Positions 16,256 through 25,837 of a DNA stretch of 64,000 nt are shown here, one piece after another. The stretch comes from Ferrimonas lipolytica (GTDB taxonomy: Bacteria > Pseudomonadota > Gammaproteobacteria > Enterobacterales > Shewanellaceae): positions 3,658,001-3,722,000 of the forward strand of contig NZ_CP051180.1 of NCBI RefSeq assembly GCF_012295575.1. Direction: 5' to 3'. Position 1 is the first letter of the stretch, and each line of letters starts with the position of its first letter. Under the pieces are notes generated by a model that did no database searches, was not told the DNA's origin, and saw only the letters and a list, made by a program, of their open reading frames with translations. The translations under genes and the position numbers were made by a program.

Positions 16256-17883
16256 TGAATAGCATCGTTAATGACGCAAAAACAGAAGCTGCTGAACCAC
16301 TTCTCGATAGCTCAGATCATGGTGAACATGATCACCACGAACAACCAGCAACTGGCATAAAGCGTTGGCTGTACACCACCAACCATAAAGAGATCGGTAG
16401 CCTCTATCTTTGGTTCAGCTTTATTATGTTTTTGGTCGGCGGAGCCATGGCAATGGTGATTCGCGCCGAGCTGTTCCAGCCTGGATTACAGTTAGTCGAT
16501 CCTCACTTCTTCAATCAAATGACCACCGTCCACGGTTTGATTATGGTCTTCGGGGCGGTAATGCCAGCCTTTACTGGTTTGGCTAACTGGATGATTCCGC
16601 TAATGATTGGCGCTCCTGATATGGCGTTGCCACGGATGAACAACTGGAGTTTTTGGATCCTGCCGTTCGCCTTTGCAATGCTGCTTGGTAGCCTCTTTAT
16701 GGAAGGCGGTGGCCCAGCGTTCGGTTGGACCTTTTACGCCCCTCTGTCCACTACCTACAGTGGAGACTCCACCGCACTGTTTGTGTTCTCGGTGCATATT
16801 ATGGGGATCAGCTCGATCATGGGCGCGATCAACGTTGTGGTCACCATTATGAACTTGCGTGCTCCGGGTATGACTTGGATGAAGTTGCCATTGTTCGTTT
16901 GGACATGGTTGATCACGGCGTTTTTATTGATTGCTGTAATGCCGGTGTTAGCCGGTGCAGTAACGATGATTCTCACCGACAAGTTCTTTGGCACCAGTTT
17001 CTTTGATGCTGCCGGTGGTGGTGATCCGGTGATGTTTCAGCACATCTTTTGGTTCTTTGGTCATCCAGAGGTGTACATCATGATCCTGCCAGCCTTTGGC
17101 ATCATCTCCGCCATTGTGCCGGCATTCAGTCGCAAGCGACTGTTTGGTTACGCTTCGATGGTGTACGCCACCGCGTCGATTGCGGGCCTGTCGTTTTTGG
17201 TGTGGGCACACCACATGTTTACTACGGGCATGCCGGTCGCCGCTGAGTTGTTCTTTATGTACTGCACTATGCTGATATCTGTGCCAACTGGGGTGAAGGT
17301 GTTTAACTGGGTGGCGACTATGTGGCGTGGCTCCATCAGTTTTGAGGCACCAATGCTGTTTGCGCTGGCGTTTATTGTCTTGTTTACCATTGGTGGTCTG
17401 TCTGGGTTGATGCTTGCTATCACCCCCGTCGATTTTCAGTATCACGACACCTATTTTGTCGTGGCACACTTTCACTATGTGCTGGTAACTGGTGCCATTT
17501 TCTCGATTATGGCCGGCGCCTATTATTGGTTACCTAAATGGACCGGGCACATGTATTCGGAGACGCTCGCTAAATGGCACTTCTGGTGCTCTCTCGTGTC
17601 AGTCAACGTCTTGTTTTTCCCAATGCATTTCTTAGGTCTAGCAGGGATGCCACGAAGGATCCCAGATTATGCGCTGCAGTTTGCGGATGTGAATCAAGTG
17701 GTCTCAATCGGCGGCTTTGCCTTTGGTTTATCGCAGCTGATCTTCCTTGCCTTGGTTATCAAGTGCGTACGAGGCGGAAAGAAAGCAGAAGCCAAGGTGT
17801 GGGATGGGGCAGAAGGGCTTGAGTGGACTGTACCATCACCAGCGCCGCTGCATACCTTCAGCACGCCACCGGTTGTGAAATAG
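16255..17883 (+). CDS. coxA: Cytochrome c oxidase subunit I
   Basis: A 542-residue, 12-helix heme-copper oxidase core. Visible hallmarks: TTNHKEIGSLYL near the N-terminus, MTTVHGLIMVFG (heme a ligand His), WFFGHPEVYI (CuB ligand and His-Tyr crosslink region), WAHHMFTTG (two CuB His), and HYVLVTGAIFS with HDTYFVVAHFHY just before it (heme a3 and heme a ligands). The proton-pumping A-family features (GHPEVY with Tyr) are intact. The His-rich N-terminal extension (DHGEHDHHEQP) is unusual and might bind metal. Confidence 0.98.
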   Translation: MNSIVNDAKTEAAEPLLDSSDHGEHDHHEQPATGIKRWLYTTNHKEIGSLYLWFSFIMFLVGGAMAMVIRAELFQPGLQLVDPHFFNQMTTVHGLIMVFGAVMPAFTGLANWMIPLMIGAPDMALPRMNNWSFWILPFAFAMLLGSLFMEGGGPAFGWTFYAPLSTTYSGDSTALFVFSVHIMGISSIMGAINVVVTIMNLRAPGMTWMKLPLFVWTWLITAFLLIAVMPVLAGAVTMILTDKFFGTSFFDAAGGGDPVMFQHIFWFFGHPEVYIMILPAFGIISAIVPAFSRKRLFGYASMVYATASIAGLSFLVWAHHMFTTGMPVAAELFFMYCTMLISVPTGVKVFNWVATMWRGSISFEAPMLFALAFIVLFTIGGLSGLMLAITPVDFQYHDTYFVVAHFHYVLVTGAIFSIMAGAYYWLPKWTGHMYSETLAKWHFWCSLVSVNVLFFPMHFLGLAGMPRRIPDYALQFADVNQVVSIGGFAFGLSQLIFLALVIKCVRGGKKAEAKVWDGAEGLEWTVPSPAPLHTFSTPPVVK

Positions 17884-17886
17884 CTT

Positions 17887-18417
17887 ATGGCTGAGCACAA
17901 GCGTTTGCTCACGACCCTACTGCTAGTGGTGGTTGGTATGTTTGGCTTTGGTTTTGCTTTGGTGCCGTTGTATGACGTGTTTTGTGAAATTACCGGCATC
18001 AATGGCAAGACCAGTAATACCGCTGTAGCAGCGGCCACTGTTGTCGATAGCCAACGAACCGTTACGGTTGAATTTATTACCTACGTGCGCAAAGACATGC
18101 CATGGCAATTTGAGCCGGTGGTTGAACGAATTGAGGTTCACCCTGGTGAAACCACTCAGGTCGCCTTTACCGCGACCAACAACTCGGGGCGAGACACCAT
18201 TGGCCAAGCCATACCCTCGGTTAGTCCGGGCCAAGGCGCGCTCTACTTTTCTAAAATCGAATGCTTTTGTTTCAATCATCAACCGCTGCCAGCCGGAGAA
18301 ACAGCGGAGATGGGCTTGGTGTTCTTTGTTGATCCAGAGCTGCCCGAGTCCATACAAACCCTGACCCTATCTTACACGCTCTACAACATCACCGACTCGG
18401 TGACCGAGCGTGGCTAA
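17887..18417 (+). CDS. ctaG: Cytochrome c oxidase assembly protein CtaG/Cox11
   Basis: A 176-residue membrane-anchored copper chaperone that delivers CuB to subunit I. One N-terminal helix (TTLLLVVVGMFGFGFALVPLYD) ends in the conserved PLYDVFCEITG. The periplasmic beta domain has the copper-binding Cys pair in KIECFCFNHQPL and the FFVDPELP motif. It starts 3 bases after the coxA stop codon. Confidence 0.96.
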   Translation: MAEHKRLLTTLLLVVVGMFGFGFALVPLYDVFCEITGINGKTSNTAVAAATVVDSQRTVTVEFITYVRKDMPWQFEPVVERIEVHPGETTQVAFTATNNSGRDTIGQAIPSVSPGQGALYFSKIECFCFNHQPLPAGETAEMGLVFFVDPELPESIQTLTLSYTLYNITDSVTERG

Positions 18418-18430
18418 GGAGAGTGCAACG

Positions 18431-19306
18431 ATGAGTCAACAGTATCAACGCTATTACGTTCCTGCTCAAAGCCCATGGCCTATTGTCGGCGCGGTGGCGC
18501 TATTTATGATTGCCGTTGGTGCGGGTAACTACGTTATCAGCTTACCGGAAGGCGGTGGCTACGGTGGTTACCTGCTGCTTGCAGGAGTTGCCGTGCTTAT
18601 CTACATGTTGGTTGGTTGGTTCCGTAATGTTATCGATGAGTCGATGTCTGGTATGTATTCCGGCCAGATGGACCGTTCCTTTAAGCAGGGCATGGCGTGG
18701 TTTATCTTCTCTGAGGTGATGTTTTTTGCCGCCTTTTTTGGTGCCCTGTTCTACACCAGAATGATTGCCATTCCGTGGTTAGGTGGCGCCTCCAACAACC
18801 TGATGACCAATGAGGTATTGTGGCCAACTTTTGAAGCCGTATGGCCGTTGTTAACGACCCCTGACGGCACCACCACCGAAGCAATGGGTTGGCAAGGGCT
18901 ACCGTTATACAACACCATTATTTTGGTGATCTCGTCGGTAACGCTACACATTGCTCACACTGGACTCGAGCAGGAAAAACGCAAACAGCTTACCGCTTGG
19001 TTAGGCCTGACTATCTTGCTCGGCATTGGCTTCTTAACGTTGCAAGTGGAGGAGTATATCCATGCTTATCGTGAGATGGGCTTGATGCTGAACTCCGGGG
19101 TGTACGGCAATACGTTCTTTTTGCTCACCGGGTTCCACGGGCTGCACGTTACGTTAGGTACCGTTATGTTGATTGTGATGTTCTTCCGAGTGCTCAAGGG
19201 CCACTTTACTCCGCAGAATCACTTCGCGTTCCAAGCGTCTAGTTGGTATTGGCATTTTGTCGATGTGGTGTGGTTGTGTCTGTTTGTTTTTGTTTATGTG
19301 TTATAG
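18431..19306 (+). CDS. coxC: Cytochrome c oxidase subunit III
   Basis: A 291-residue, seven-helix oxidase subunit. It contains YYVPAQSPWPIVG at the start, FKQGMAWFIFSEVMFFAAFFGALFY (the conserved acidic helix), LQVEEYIHAYREMGL, and a C-terminal GFHGLHVTLGTVML and SSWYWHFVDVVWL. The reading frame is open from 18410, but AAGGAG at 18416-18421 fits the ATG at 18431. Confidence 0.96.
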   Translation: MSQQYQRYYVPAQSPWPIVGAVALFMIAVGAGNYVISLPEGGGYGGYLLLAGVAVLIYMLVGWFRNVIDESMSGMYSGQMDRSFKQGMAWFIFSEVMFFAAFFGALFYTRMIAIPWLGGASNNLMTNEVLWPTFEAVWPLLTTPDGTTTEAMGWQGLPLYNTIILVISSVTLHIAHTGLEQEKRKQLTAWLGLTILLGIGFLTLQVEEYIHAYREMGLMLNSGVYGNTFFLLTGFHGLHVTLGTVMLIVMFFRVLKGHFTPQNHFAFQASSWYWHFVDVVWLCLFVFVYVL

Positions 19307-19320
19307 CCACAGTTGCATTA

Positions 19321-19527
19321 TCAATAAGGGCGAGGGTTCATCGGTAACCAGCCCATTGCCATGGAAAGGATAATGATGACCAGTACCAAGGCGGAAAACC
19401 CGACCCGACGTCCAAGATATTGAGTCATTGACTGTTTGTCGCGCACCATCGCCACACCGGCCAGCGCTAAGTTGACGAGGATGTACAACAAAATGAGCAC
19501 TAACGCTGTTTTTATGATGGTGACCAT
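19321..19527 (-). CDS. Small two-helix membrane protein (DUF2909 type)
   Basis: A 68-residue protein made of two membrane helices (residues about 5-25 and 45-62) around a short positive loop (RDKQSMTQYLGRR). Proteins of this kind (DUF2909, twin-helix) sit inside cox clusters of many gammaproteobacteria on the opposite strand to the oxidase genes, as here. Function unknown; an oxidase assembly role is only suggested by position. Confidence 0.8.
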   Translation of the reverse strand: MVTIIKTALVLILLYILVNLALAGVAMVRDKQSMTQYLGRRVGFSALVLVIIILSMAMGWLPMNPRPY

Positions 19528-19542
19528 GATGACTCCGTGCCG

Positions 19543-20265
19543 ATGAAAAACGTGCTGTGGGTGATGGTTACTGTGGCGGTGCTGGCACTGTTGGTCAAGT
19601 TAGGCTGGTGGCAGTTACAGCGAGCGAGCGAGAAGCAGCAACTGCAGCTGCAATATCAACAGCGGGCGAATGAGACCATTCAATGGCCATTGCCACCACA
19701 GCAAGATTGGCGTGGTTACCGGTTGGAGACTGCGGGGAAATGGTTGTCTGAACGTAGTTTATTGCTCGATAACCAAGTGTTTCAAGGGCGGGTGGGTTAT
19801 CGCTGGTTAGTACCATTGCAAATGAGCCCAACAGAGCCGTGGTTGCTGGTCGATTTAGGTTTTGTTGTAGCGCCAACACAGCGAGATGAGTTACCGACGT
19901 TGCCGCCACTGCCCAATGCGAGTGTCGTGGTTGGGCGGTTGTTACAGCCTCAGCCAAATCGCATGTCTGATCAATTGTGGCCAGAAGTAGGCGTTGCTAC
20001 ACGCGTGCAAGCGCTGAATTGGCAGCAACTTGAAGCCCATTTCCAACACTCCGTTGTTGCCGGTTTATTGTGGTTAGAGCAACCACAGCAGTTAGGCTTT
20101 GTCAGGCCGTGGCAGCCAATCAATATGGCTCCTGAGAAGCATCAAGCTTACGCGGCACAGTGGTTTGGCCTAGCGTTAGCGTGGTTGATTACGGTTGCGC
20201 TGTTATGGCGCAAAACCGCGAATGGTAAAGAGGGGATGGCAAACGCTTCGCTTATTGGGGAATAA
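19543..20265 (+). CDS. SURF1-family oxidase assembly protein
   Basis: A 240-residue protein with the SURF1 plan: an N-terminal helix leading into LGWWQLQRASEKQQL, a periplasmic domain (WRGYRLETAGKW, then LLDNQVFQGRVGYRWLVPL, VDLGFV), and a C-terminal helix (FGLALAWLITVALLW) after KHQAYAAQW. SURF1/Shy1 proteins help insert heme A into subunit I. An in-frame GTG at 19537 is an alternative start, and neither start has a strong ribosome site. It lies 15 bases from the divergent DUF2909 start. Confidence 0.9.
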   Translation: MKNVLWVMVTVAVLALLVKLGWWQLQRASEKQQLQLQYQQRANETIQWPLPPQQDWRGYRLETAGKWLSERSLLLDNQVFQGRVGYRWLVPLQMSPTEPWLLVDLGFVVAPTQRDELPTLPPLPNASVVVGRLLQPQPNRMSDQLWPEVGVATRVQALNWQQLEAHFQHSVVAGLLWLEQPQQLGFVRPWQPINMAPEKHQAYAAQWFGLALAWLITVALLWRKTANGKEGMANASLIGE

Positions 20266-20349
20266 GTCTCAACTTGTTGTAGAAACGACAAGACGTTTAT
20301 AACAACAAATATCACCTGCTGTACCGGTGAAGTTACCAAGGAGAGCTGC

Positions 20350-20859
20350 ATGTCGGCGACAACAACCGGTACATCAAAACGCACTTTATTGCTGCTGTTA
20401 ACGTTATTTTCATTGCCAGTTTTATTAGCGGCATTGGTTCTCAACATGGGCTGGTACACCGGCGGTTCAACCAATAATGGCCAACTGCTGACCGATATAA
20501 GCTATCAACAACTGCAGCAAGATAATCCGCAGGCGCAAAAGTGGCAGATGATCACCTTTGTCCCCTCCCAGTGCGACGCCACATGTGAAGCACACCTGCA
20601 GGAGTTGGGGCGGGCCCATATTGCGCTTGGGCGTTATCAAGACCGAGTAATTCCCATTGCCTATAGTCTTGCGCCATTGTCGTTGCCCAAACCTTTCACT
20701 ACGGTCACGACTGATGATGTTATCGAACAATCATTAGCCTCATACGCCGTCGTGGTGGTCGATCCGATGGGGCAGTGGGTTTTGGGTTACCAAGCAGATC
20801 AAACCCGCGAGATGTTGATAGATCTTCGCAAACTACTGAAATTATCGAGAATAGGGTGA
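20350..20859 (+). CDS. Membrane-anchored SCO-like protein lacking the conserved His
   Basis: 169 residues: one N-terminal helix (LLLLTLFSLPVLLAALVLNMG) and a thioredoxin-like periplasmic domain. It has a CxxxC pair (PSQCDATCEAHL) in the same place as the CPDVC of the true SCO protein at the end of this cluster. It also has VVVVDPMGQWVLGYQ, matching the SCO strand VLINPQGQ. The copper-binding His of SCO (DHSADIV in the neighbour) is replaced by an EQSLASYAVV stretch. It may be a thiol reductant or a degenerate copper chaperone for CuA. AAGGAG precedes the ATG. Homologues in related genomes occupy the same place between surf1 and ctaA. Confidence 0.75.
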   Translation: MSATTTGTSKRTLLLLLTLFSLPVLLAALVLNMGWYTGGSTNNGQLLTDISYQQLQQDNPQAQKWQMITFVPSQCDATCEAHLQELGRAHIALGRYQDRVIPIAYSLAPLSLPKPFTTVTTDDVIEQSLASYAVVVVDPMGQWVLGYQADQTREMLIDLRKLLKLSRIG

Positions 20860-20866
20860 GACTTAT

Positions 20867-21829
20867 ATGAAAAAACTCACCCTATTTTCCATGTGCCTGG
20901 CGCTCGTGGTTATCTTGCTGGGGGCGTTTACGCGGTTGACTGATGCGGGCTTAGGCTGCCCTGACTGGCCTGGTTGCTACGGTTTTTTGAGTGTACCAAC
21001 CGCAGAGCAGGTAGCTACTGCGGAAGTTCGTTTTCCACAGCGACCAGTTGATGCCGCTAAAGCGTGGGCAGAGATGATACACCGCTATATCGCCGCGAGT
21101 TTAGGACTGTTTATTGTGGCGATAGCGGCGCTGCACTGGCGCAGTGGTGGCGGTAGTAAGTTGCCTTATGCGCTGGTGGGGTTAGTGCTGTTCCAAGGGG
21201 CGTTGGGGATGTGGACGGTGACGCTAAATCTTATGCCAATTATTGTAATGGGCCATCTGCTTGGTGGTTTCAGTATCGTCGCGCTGCTGTGGGTATGGTG
21301 GTTGCGACAGCATCAACTTACTTCTCCTAAACCAAGACTGCCATTGCAAGGCATCGCCGCTATCGCGCTGCTGGTGTTGGTCGGGCAGATCGCATTAGGT
21401 GGCTGGACCTCGGCTAATTATGCTTCGTTAGCCTGTACCCAATTGCCAATCTGTGAGGGCGATTGGATTAGTAAACTGCAGCCGAGCGAAGCTTTTACTC
21501 CACTGCAACCACCGGCCAAAAGTTATGAATTTGGGGTTCTGGATCATCCCGCCCGTATGACTATCCACATCAGCCATCGTCTTTGGGCGGGGATAACCAC
21601 CTTGGTTTTATTGTTTCTTTGGTGGCGGTTGCGACAACACCATGCCCATCGAGAAGCCACTGCTGTCGGATTGATACTGGCACTGCAATTGGCATTAGGG
21701 ATCAGCAATGTGGTTGCTGGCTTACCGCTACTGGTAGCAGTGGCACATAACGGCGTAGCTGCACTGTTGTTGTTGGCGGTTGTCGCCTGCAACGTTCGAG
21801 CATGGCAAGGAGAGACTGCACATGGATAA
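20867..21829 (+). CDS. ctaA: Heme A synthase CtaA/Cox15
   Basis: A 320-residue, eight-helix membrane enzyme that oxidises heme O to heme A. It shows [20 protein letters not shown] near the N-terminus, [13 protein letters not shown] (heme-ligand His), [16 protein letters not shown], the second-half Cys pair region [15 protein letters not shown], and [10 protein letters not shown] with [11 protein letters not shown]. Seven bases separate it from the SCO-like gene, and it overlaps ctaB by 8 bases. Confidence 0.96.
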   Translation: MKKLTLFSMCLALVVILLGAFTRLTDAGLGCPDWPGCYGFLSVPTAEQVATAEVRFPQRPVDAAKAWAEMIHRYIAASLGLFIVAIAALHWRSGGGSKLPYALVGLVLFQGALGMWTVTLNLMPIIVMGHLLGGFSIVALLWVWWLRQHQLTSPKPRLPLQGIAAIALLVLVGQIALGGWTSANYASLACTQLPICEGDWISKLQPSEAFTPLQPPAKSYEFGVLDHPARMTIHISHRLWAGITTLVLLFLWWRLRQHHAHREATAVGLILALQLALGISNVVAGLPLLVAVAHNGVAALLLLAVVACNVRAWQGETAHG

Positions 21830-22721
21830 AGTACTATCGATAACTGCTACTGCATTGCCTTGGCGCGATTACTTGGAGATGACCAAACCCAAAGTGGTGG
21901 CATTAATGCTACTGACCGCTTTGGTCGGCATGTGTTTGTCGACACCAGGACTGCTGCCATTACAACCACTGTTGGCGGGTTTAGTTGGCATTGGCATGAT
22001 GGCTGGTGCTGCTGCTGCAATTAACCATCTAGTCGATCGTCGTATTGATAACCTTATGGCTCGTACCCATAACCGACCGCTACCCAAAGGGCGGGTCAGT
22101 GCCAAACAAGCATTGACGTTTGCGGTTGTACTTGGGGGTTTTGGTTTCGTATTGCTGTATGGGCTGGTTAACCCGTTAACGGCGTGGCTGACCTTCGCTT
22201 CACTGGTGGGTTACGCAGTGATTTATACCGGCTTTCTCAAACGTGCCACGCCTCAGAATATCGTGATTGGCGGCTTGGCAGGGGCGATGCCGCCGTTATT
22301 AGGTTGGACGGCTATCACTGGAGACTTCCATGGTTATGGCATGCTACTGGTGATCATAATCTTTGCATGGACCCCCCCTCATTTCTGGGCTCTGGCGATT
22401 GCCCGCAAAGAGGATTACGCCAAAGTGGGGTTGCCGATGTTGCCTGTCACTCATGGTGTCGATTACACCAAAACTCAGATCCTGCTGTATAGTTTTCTCT
22501 TCGCATTATCGTGTTTATTGCCGGTGATAGTTGGTATGAGTGGTGCGGTATACCTAATCGGTTCTACCGGGTTAAGTATGTGGTTCGTCTATCGTGCCTG
22601 GCAGTTAAAATTTCAGCCAGAGCAATACCCACCGATGAAATTGTTCCTGCTGTCGATATGGCAGTTAATGGCTCTGTTTTTGCTGTTGCTGGTTGATCAC
22701 TATTTAGGGTTGTTGTCATGA
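21822..22721 (+). CDS. ctaB: Protoheme IX farnesyltransferase (heme O synthase) CtaB/CyoE
   Basis: A 299-residue UbiA-family prenyltransferase that makes heme O for CtaA. The Asp-rich motifs are [21 protein letters not shown] and, later, [17 protein letters not shown] followed by [15 protein letters not shown]. The ATG at 21822 follows AAGGAG (21807-21812) and opens [24 protein letters not shown], the usual N-terminus. The frame is open from 21780, but that would overlap ctaA by 50 bases. It overlaps the sco gene by ATGA. Confidence 0.97.
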   Translation: MDKVLSITATALPWRDYLEMTKPKVVALMLLTALVGMCLSTPGLLPLQPLLAGLVGIGMMAGAAAAINHLVDRRIDNLMARTHNRPLPKGRVSAKQALTFAVVLGGFGFVLLYGLVNPLTAWLTFASLVGYAVIYTGFLKRATPQNIVIGGLAGAMPPLLGWTAITGDFHGYGMLLVIIIFAWTPPHFWALAIARKEDYAKVGLPMLPVTHGVDYTKTQILLYSFLFALSCLLPVIVGMSGAVYLIGSTGLSMWFVYRAWQLKFQPEQYPPMKLFLLSIWQLMALFLLLLVDHYLGLLS

Positions 22722-23359
22722 ACCTGAGGACGTTATTGGTACTACTTGCGGCGATTGGTGCACTGATTGTTGGGGTGTGGGTGTCGTGGCAGCAATCGCA
22801 GCAAATACAACCACGACCGCAGGTTTCAGCATTGTGGTTGCAGCAACCTCGATCATTAGCAGCGGTTACCTTGACCGATAATAATGGCCAACCCTTTGGA
22901 CAACAGCAATTAGCGGGGAAATGGACCCTAATGTTTGTTGGGTATACCTCTTGTCCCGATGTGTGCCCAACCACCATGTCCGATCTGGCTCGACTCTACC
23001 CTCGAGTAGCACAACTGGATCTACAAGTGGTGTTGTTGTCGGTCGATCCGCAACGGGATCAACCCAGTAAGCTAAATAGCTATGTGCAGTTTTTTAATCC
23101 CAACTTCAAAGCAGTAACTGGGCCACACACCGAGCTCTACCCATTCACCCAAAGCTTAGGCTTGGTTTATGCGCTAGTTGATAGTCCCTCGGGCAGTGAC
23201 TACCTAGTCGATCACAGTGCTGATATCGTCTTGATTAACCCTCAAGGGCAGTTAGAAGCGATCTTTCGTCCTCAGGGAGAGCTAGGACAGGTCCGAACGG
23301 TATCGATGCAGGATTTGGCGCAGGATCTGCCCAACATAACCGCCTATGTAGGCGGTTGA
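22718..23359 (+). CDS. SCO1/SenC copper chaperone
   Basis: A 213-residue thioredoxin-fold protein anchored by an N-terminal helix ([19 protein letters not shown]). It delivers copper to the CuA site of subunit II. The copper ligands are visible: CPDVCPTTM and the His in [12 protein letters not shown]. It ends the oxidase assembly operon and overlaps ctaB by four bases. The 3' end codes for a hairpin (AACCGCC/GGCGGTT) that spans the stop region. Confidence 0.95.
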   Translation: MNLRTLLVLLAAIGALIVGVWVSWQQSQQIQPRPQVSALWLQQPRSLAAVTLTDNNGQPFGQQQLAGKWTLMFVGYTSCPDVCPTTMSDLARLYPRVAQLDLQVVLLSVDPQRDQPSKLNSYVQFFNPNFKAVTGPHTELYPFTQSLGLVYALVDSPSGSDYLVDHSADIVLINPQGQLEAIFRPQGELGQVRTVSMQDLAQDLPNITAYVGG

Positions 23360-23363
23360 AGCG

Positions 23364-23390
23364 AACAAGGAGGCGACACCTCCTTGTTGT
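23364..23390. terminator. Hairpin between convergent sco and deacetylase genes
   Basis: AACAAGGAGG-CGACA-CCTCCTTGTT is a perfect ten-pair stem. A second stem (AACCGCC/GGCGGTT) overlaps the sco stop just upstream. The T-run is weak (GTTGTTGATT), so it may be a bidirectional terminator or mRNA end-protector. Confidence 0.6.
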
Positions 23391-23393
23391 TGA

Positions 23394-24446
23394 TTACTCC
23401 GCTGGCCAACTGCCATCGCTGTTGGCCTGAATCCACGGTTGGGAGAACCAGTAATAACCATTCTTACTCTTGCTTGGAGCTGTGCAGTTGTAGCGAGAGC
23501 GGCCTACCGGCAGAGGCATGTCGGCTTGAATGGTAAAGGTACTGTCGTCTAACCAAGTTGGAACCTTGGCTCCTTGCCCTTGGATATAGCACATCAATTC
23601 TTGAGTTCGCACGTCGCTGCTGTCCAGTGTGACCGTCAAACTAGGTTGGGCGCGATTGAGTAACTGCGAACCAGCACCATCTAATGCGAGAACTGGCATA
23701 TTGAGGCTATGCATCTTTACCTTAAGCGTGTTGATGTCGGCATATGGTCCGGCAACTGGATAACGCGGCAATGCGGTGATATCGGAATAGGGGCCAGCAG
23801 CGCCACTGTGTTGGCCTAAACCTGCGTACCCCATTGATGTAAGTAGCTCACGCAATGGAGGGTTAAACTCACCGTAAGGGTAAGCCAGCACCTTCACGTT
23901 GTGGCCGATCTCTTCGACAATTTTGTTTTGGCTGTTTTCGATATCTTGCTGAACTCGAACCTGCCAGCTGGCCAGATCTTCATCAACTTGGAGGCGAATT
24001 AAGTGGTCGTGCTGGAAGCTATGGTTGGCAATAGTGGCTCCTTCGTTTGCCAATTGGCGGAGCGTTTGCCAGCTCATTACGTTGCGGCGCTGCTGTTCAA
24101 CGGCCTTAACGTTAATAAACACGGTATAGGGAAAACCAAGCTGGCGTAACAATGGGTGGGCATTGTCGGCCACGTTTTGATAGCCATCATCGAAGCTGAT
24201 AACCACCGACTTTTCCGCCAAAGGCCGCTTTTCGGCAATGGCGTTAAGCGCTAGCTGCAGCGGTACAACGGTAAAGCCATGATCGGCGAGGTAGGTCATC
24301 TGCTCGGTAAATTGGGCCGGGGTAACAGAAGTGGTCTCTGGGGTAGTCTCACTGACGTGATGATACTGTAGAATCACTACGGCTTGGGCTAACGAGCTAA
24401 ATTGCAGTAAAGCACCGCAAAGCAAAGCCAAACATATTTTCTTCAT
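23394..24446 (-). CDS. Secreted polysaccharide deacetylase (CE4 family)
   Basis: A 350-residue exported enzyme with signal peptide residues 1-22 (CLALLCGALLQFSSLAQA). The NodB-fold domain carries LQYHHVSE at the start, the metal and base motif VISFDDGYQNV (Asp-Asp), the metal-binding HSFQHDH, and a later LAYPYGEFNP. This layout is close to the deacetylase half of PgaB. A C-terminal domain of about 110 residues ends the protein and has no motif I recognise. The substrate could be a surface glycan or peptidoglycan. Its ATG lies only 19 bases from the divergent dinF start. Confidence 0.85.
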   Translation of the reverse strand: MKKICLALLCGALLQFSSLAQAVVILQYHHVSETTPETTSVTPAQFTEQMTYLADHGFTVVPLQLALNAIAEKRPLAEKSVVISFDDGYQNVADNAHPLLRQLGFPYTVFINVKAVEQQRRNVMSWQTLRQLANEGATIANHSFQHDHLIRLQVDEDLASWQVRVQQDIENSQNKIVEEIGHNVKVLAYPYGEFNPPLRELLTSMGYAGLGQHSGAAGPYSDITALPRYPVAGPYADINTLKVKMHSLNMPVLALDGAGSQLLNRAQPSLTVTLDSSDVRTQELMCYIQGQGAKVPTWLDDSTFTIQADMPLPVGRSRYNCTAPSKSKNGYYWFSQPWIQANSDGSWPAE

Positions 24447-24465
24447 TGCTGGATATCCATAGTTT

Positions 24466-25791
24466 ATGACCTCCCTATCGGTGCTACGTCAATGGCCTGC
24501 ACATAAGCGCACATTAGCGTTAGCACTACCAATGATCTTTTCAAACGTAACGACGCCGTTGTTGGGGCTGGTCGATACCGCCGTCATTGGTCACTTAAGT
24601 GAAGTGTATTATTTAGGGGGTGTTGCCGTTGGCGCGATGATTATAACCCTTTTATTCTGGTTATTAGGTTTTTTAAGAATGGCGACCACCGGTTTGGTCG
24701 CACAGGGTTATGGCAAACAGGATTGGCCGCAACAACTGGCGGTATTATGGCAAGGGTTGTGTTGCGCATTGACGCTGGCAACGCTGCTGTTATTGGTGCA
24801 AACGCCGTTGTTGGAGATGGCGCTGTGGTTGATTGGTGGCAGTGTCGAAGTACAGCACTATGCACTTGAGTATGCGCAGATCAGGATTTGGGGTGCGCCG
24901 GCCGCATTGATGAACTTAGTCCTGTTGGGGTTTCTGCTCGGACGACAACAAGCCAAGGCAGCGATGTGGCTACTTGTCTGCGCCAACAGTTTCAATATTG
25001 TGCTGGACCTATGGTTGGTTATTGGCTTTGAATGGGGTGTAACGGGTGCTGCCGCAGCAACGGTGATCGCCGATTATTGCGCGCTTGCACTGGCTTTGTT
25101 CCTTAGCTGGCGACAGATCCCAATCAACTATCGTCACCTAGCCTTGCTCAATCTCAACGGTATCGGCAAGTTGATTGCGCTGAACCGAGATATTTTTCTA
25201 CGCTCCTTATGCCTGCAATTGTGCATCGCCTTTGTGACGGCCCAAGGAGCGCGCATGGGTGACAGCATCGTTGCTGCAAATTCGGTGTTGATGAACTTCA
25301 CCCTACTGATTGCCTATGCACTCGATGGTTTCGCTTACTCTGCCGAGGCTCAAGTAGGGCAAGCCATAGGCGCAGATGATAAACCCGAGGCGCAGCGTGT
25401 GGTGTCCTTGTGTTGGGTATGGTCTGGGGTAACCGCTGTGGCGTTCAGTGGTGTGTTTCTATGTGCCGGAGATAACCTAATAGGCTTGTTAACCGATCTG
25501 CCATCAGTACAATCCAATGCACAACAGTATTTACCGTGGTTGGTACTCTATCCACTGGTCTCTTTTACCTGCTTTTTATTCGATGGTGTCTACATTGGGG
25601 CTGCCAAAGGACGGGCGATGCGCAACAGCATGTTGCTGTCAGCTTCGGGCTTTTTTCTATTCTGGTGGTTGACTCAAAGCTGGCACAATCACGGCTTATG
25701 GTTCGCCTTTTGCGGTTTTGCGGTTTTGCGTAGTATCACCTTAATAGTGTACTTTTACCGACAATCGTTCTGGTCAGTTCGGTTAAGTTAG
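24466..25791 (+). CDS. dinF: MATE-family efflux transporter DinF
   Basis: A 441-residue, 12-helix MATE transporter. The N-terminus LALPMIFSNVTTPLLGLVDTAVIGHLSEVYYLGGVAVG is nearly diagnostic of E. coli DinF; later LRSLCLQLC and YALDGFAYSAEAQVGQAIGA also match. DinF exports toxic organics and is SOS-induced in E. coli because it follows lexA there. Here it is 10 kb away, with no visible SOS box, so SOS control is not supported. The palindrome GGATATCC at 24451-24458 is the only candidate ribosome site for both divergent genes. Confidence 0.92.
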   Translation: MTSLSVLRQWPAHKRTLALALPMIFSNVTTPLLGLVDTAVIGHLSEVYYLGGVAVGAMIITLLFWLLGFLRMATTGLVAQGYGKQDWPQQLAVLWQGLCCALTLATLLLLVQTPLLEMALWLIGGSVEVQHYALEYAQIRIWGAPAALMNLVLLGFLLGRQQAKAAMWLLVCANSFNIVLDLWLVIGFEWGVTGAAAATVIADYCALALALFLSWRQIPINYRHLALLNLNGIGKLIALNRDIFLRSLCLQLCIAFVTAQGARMGDSIVAANSVLMNFTLLIAYALDGFAYSAEAQVGQAIGADDKPEAQRVVSLCWVWSGVTAVAFSGVFLCAGDNLIGLLTDLPSVQSNAQQYLPWLVLYPLVSFTCFLFDGVYIGAAKGRAMRNSMLLSASGFFLFWWLTQSWHNHGLWFAFCGFAVLRSITLIVYFYRQSFWSVRLS

Positions 25792-25837
25792 ACGTTAAAG
25801 GTTTTGTTTTTTCTCAATTACTAATTAAAGTAGTTTA

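Noticed and set aside
16948-17475. 175-codon antisense frame in coxA
   Set aside because: It is antisense to a strongly conserved oxidase subunit and resembles no protein family.
24447-24465. Possible SOS box for dinF
   Set aside because: The 19 bases between the two starts hold no CTG-N10-CAG pattern.
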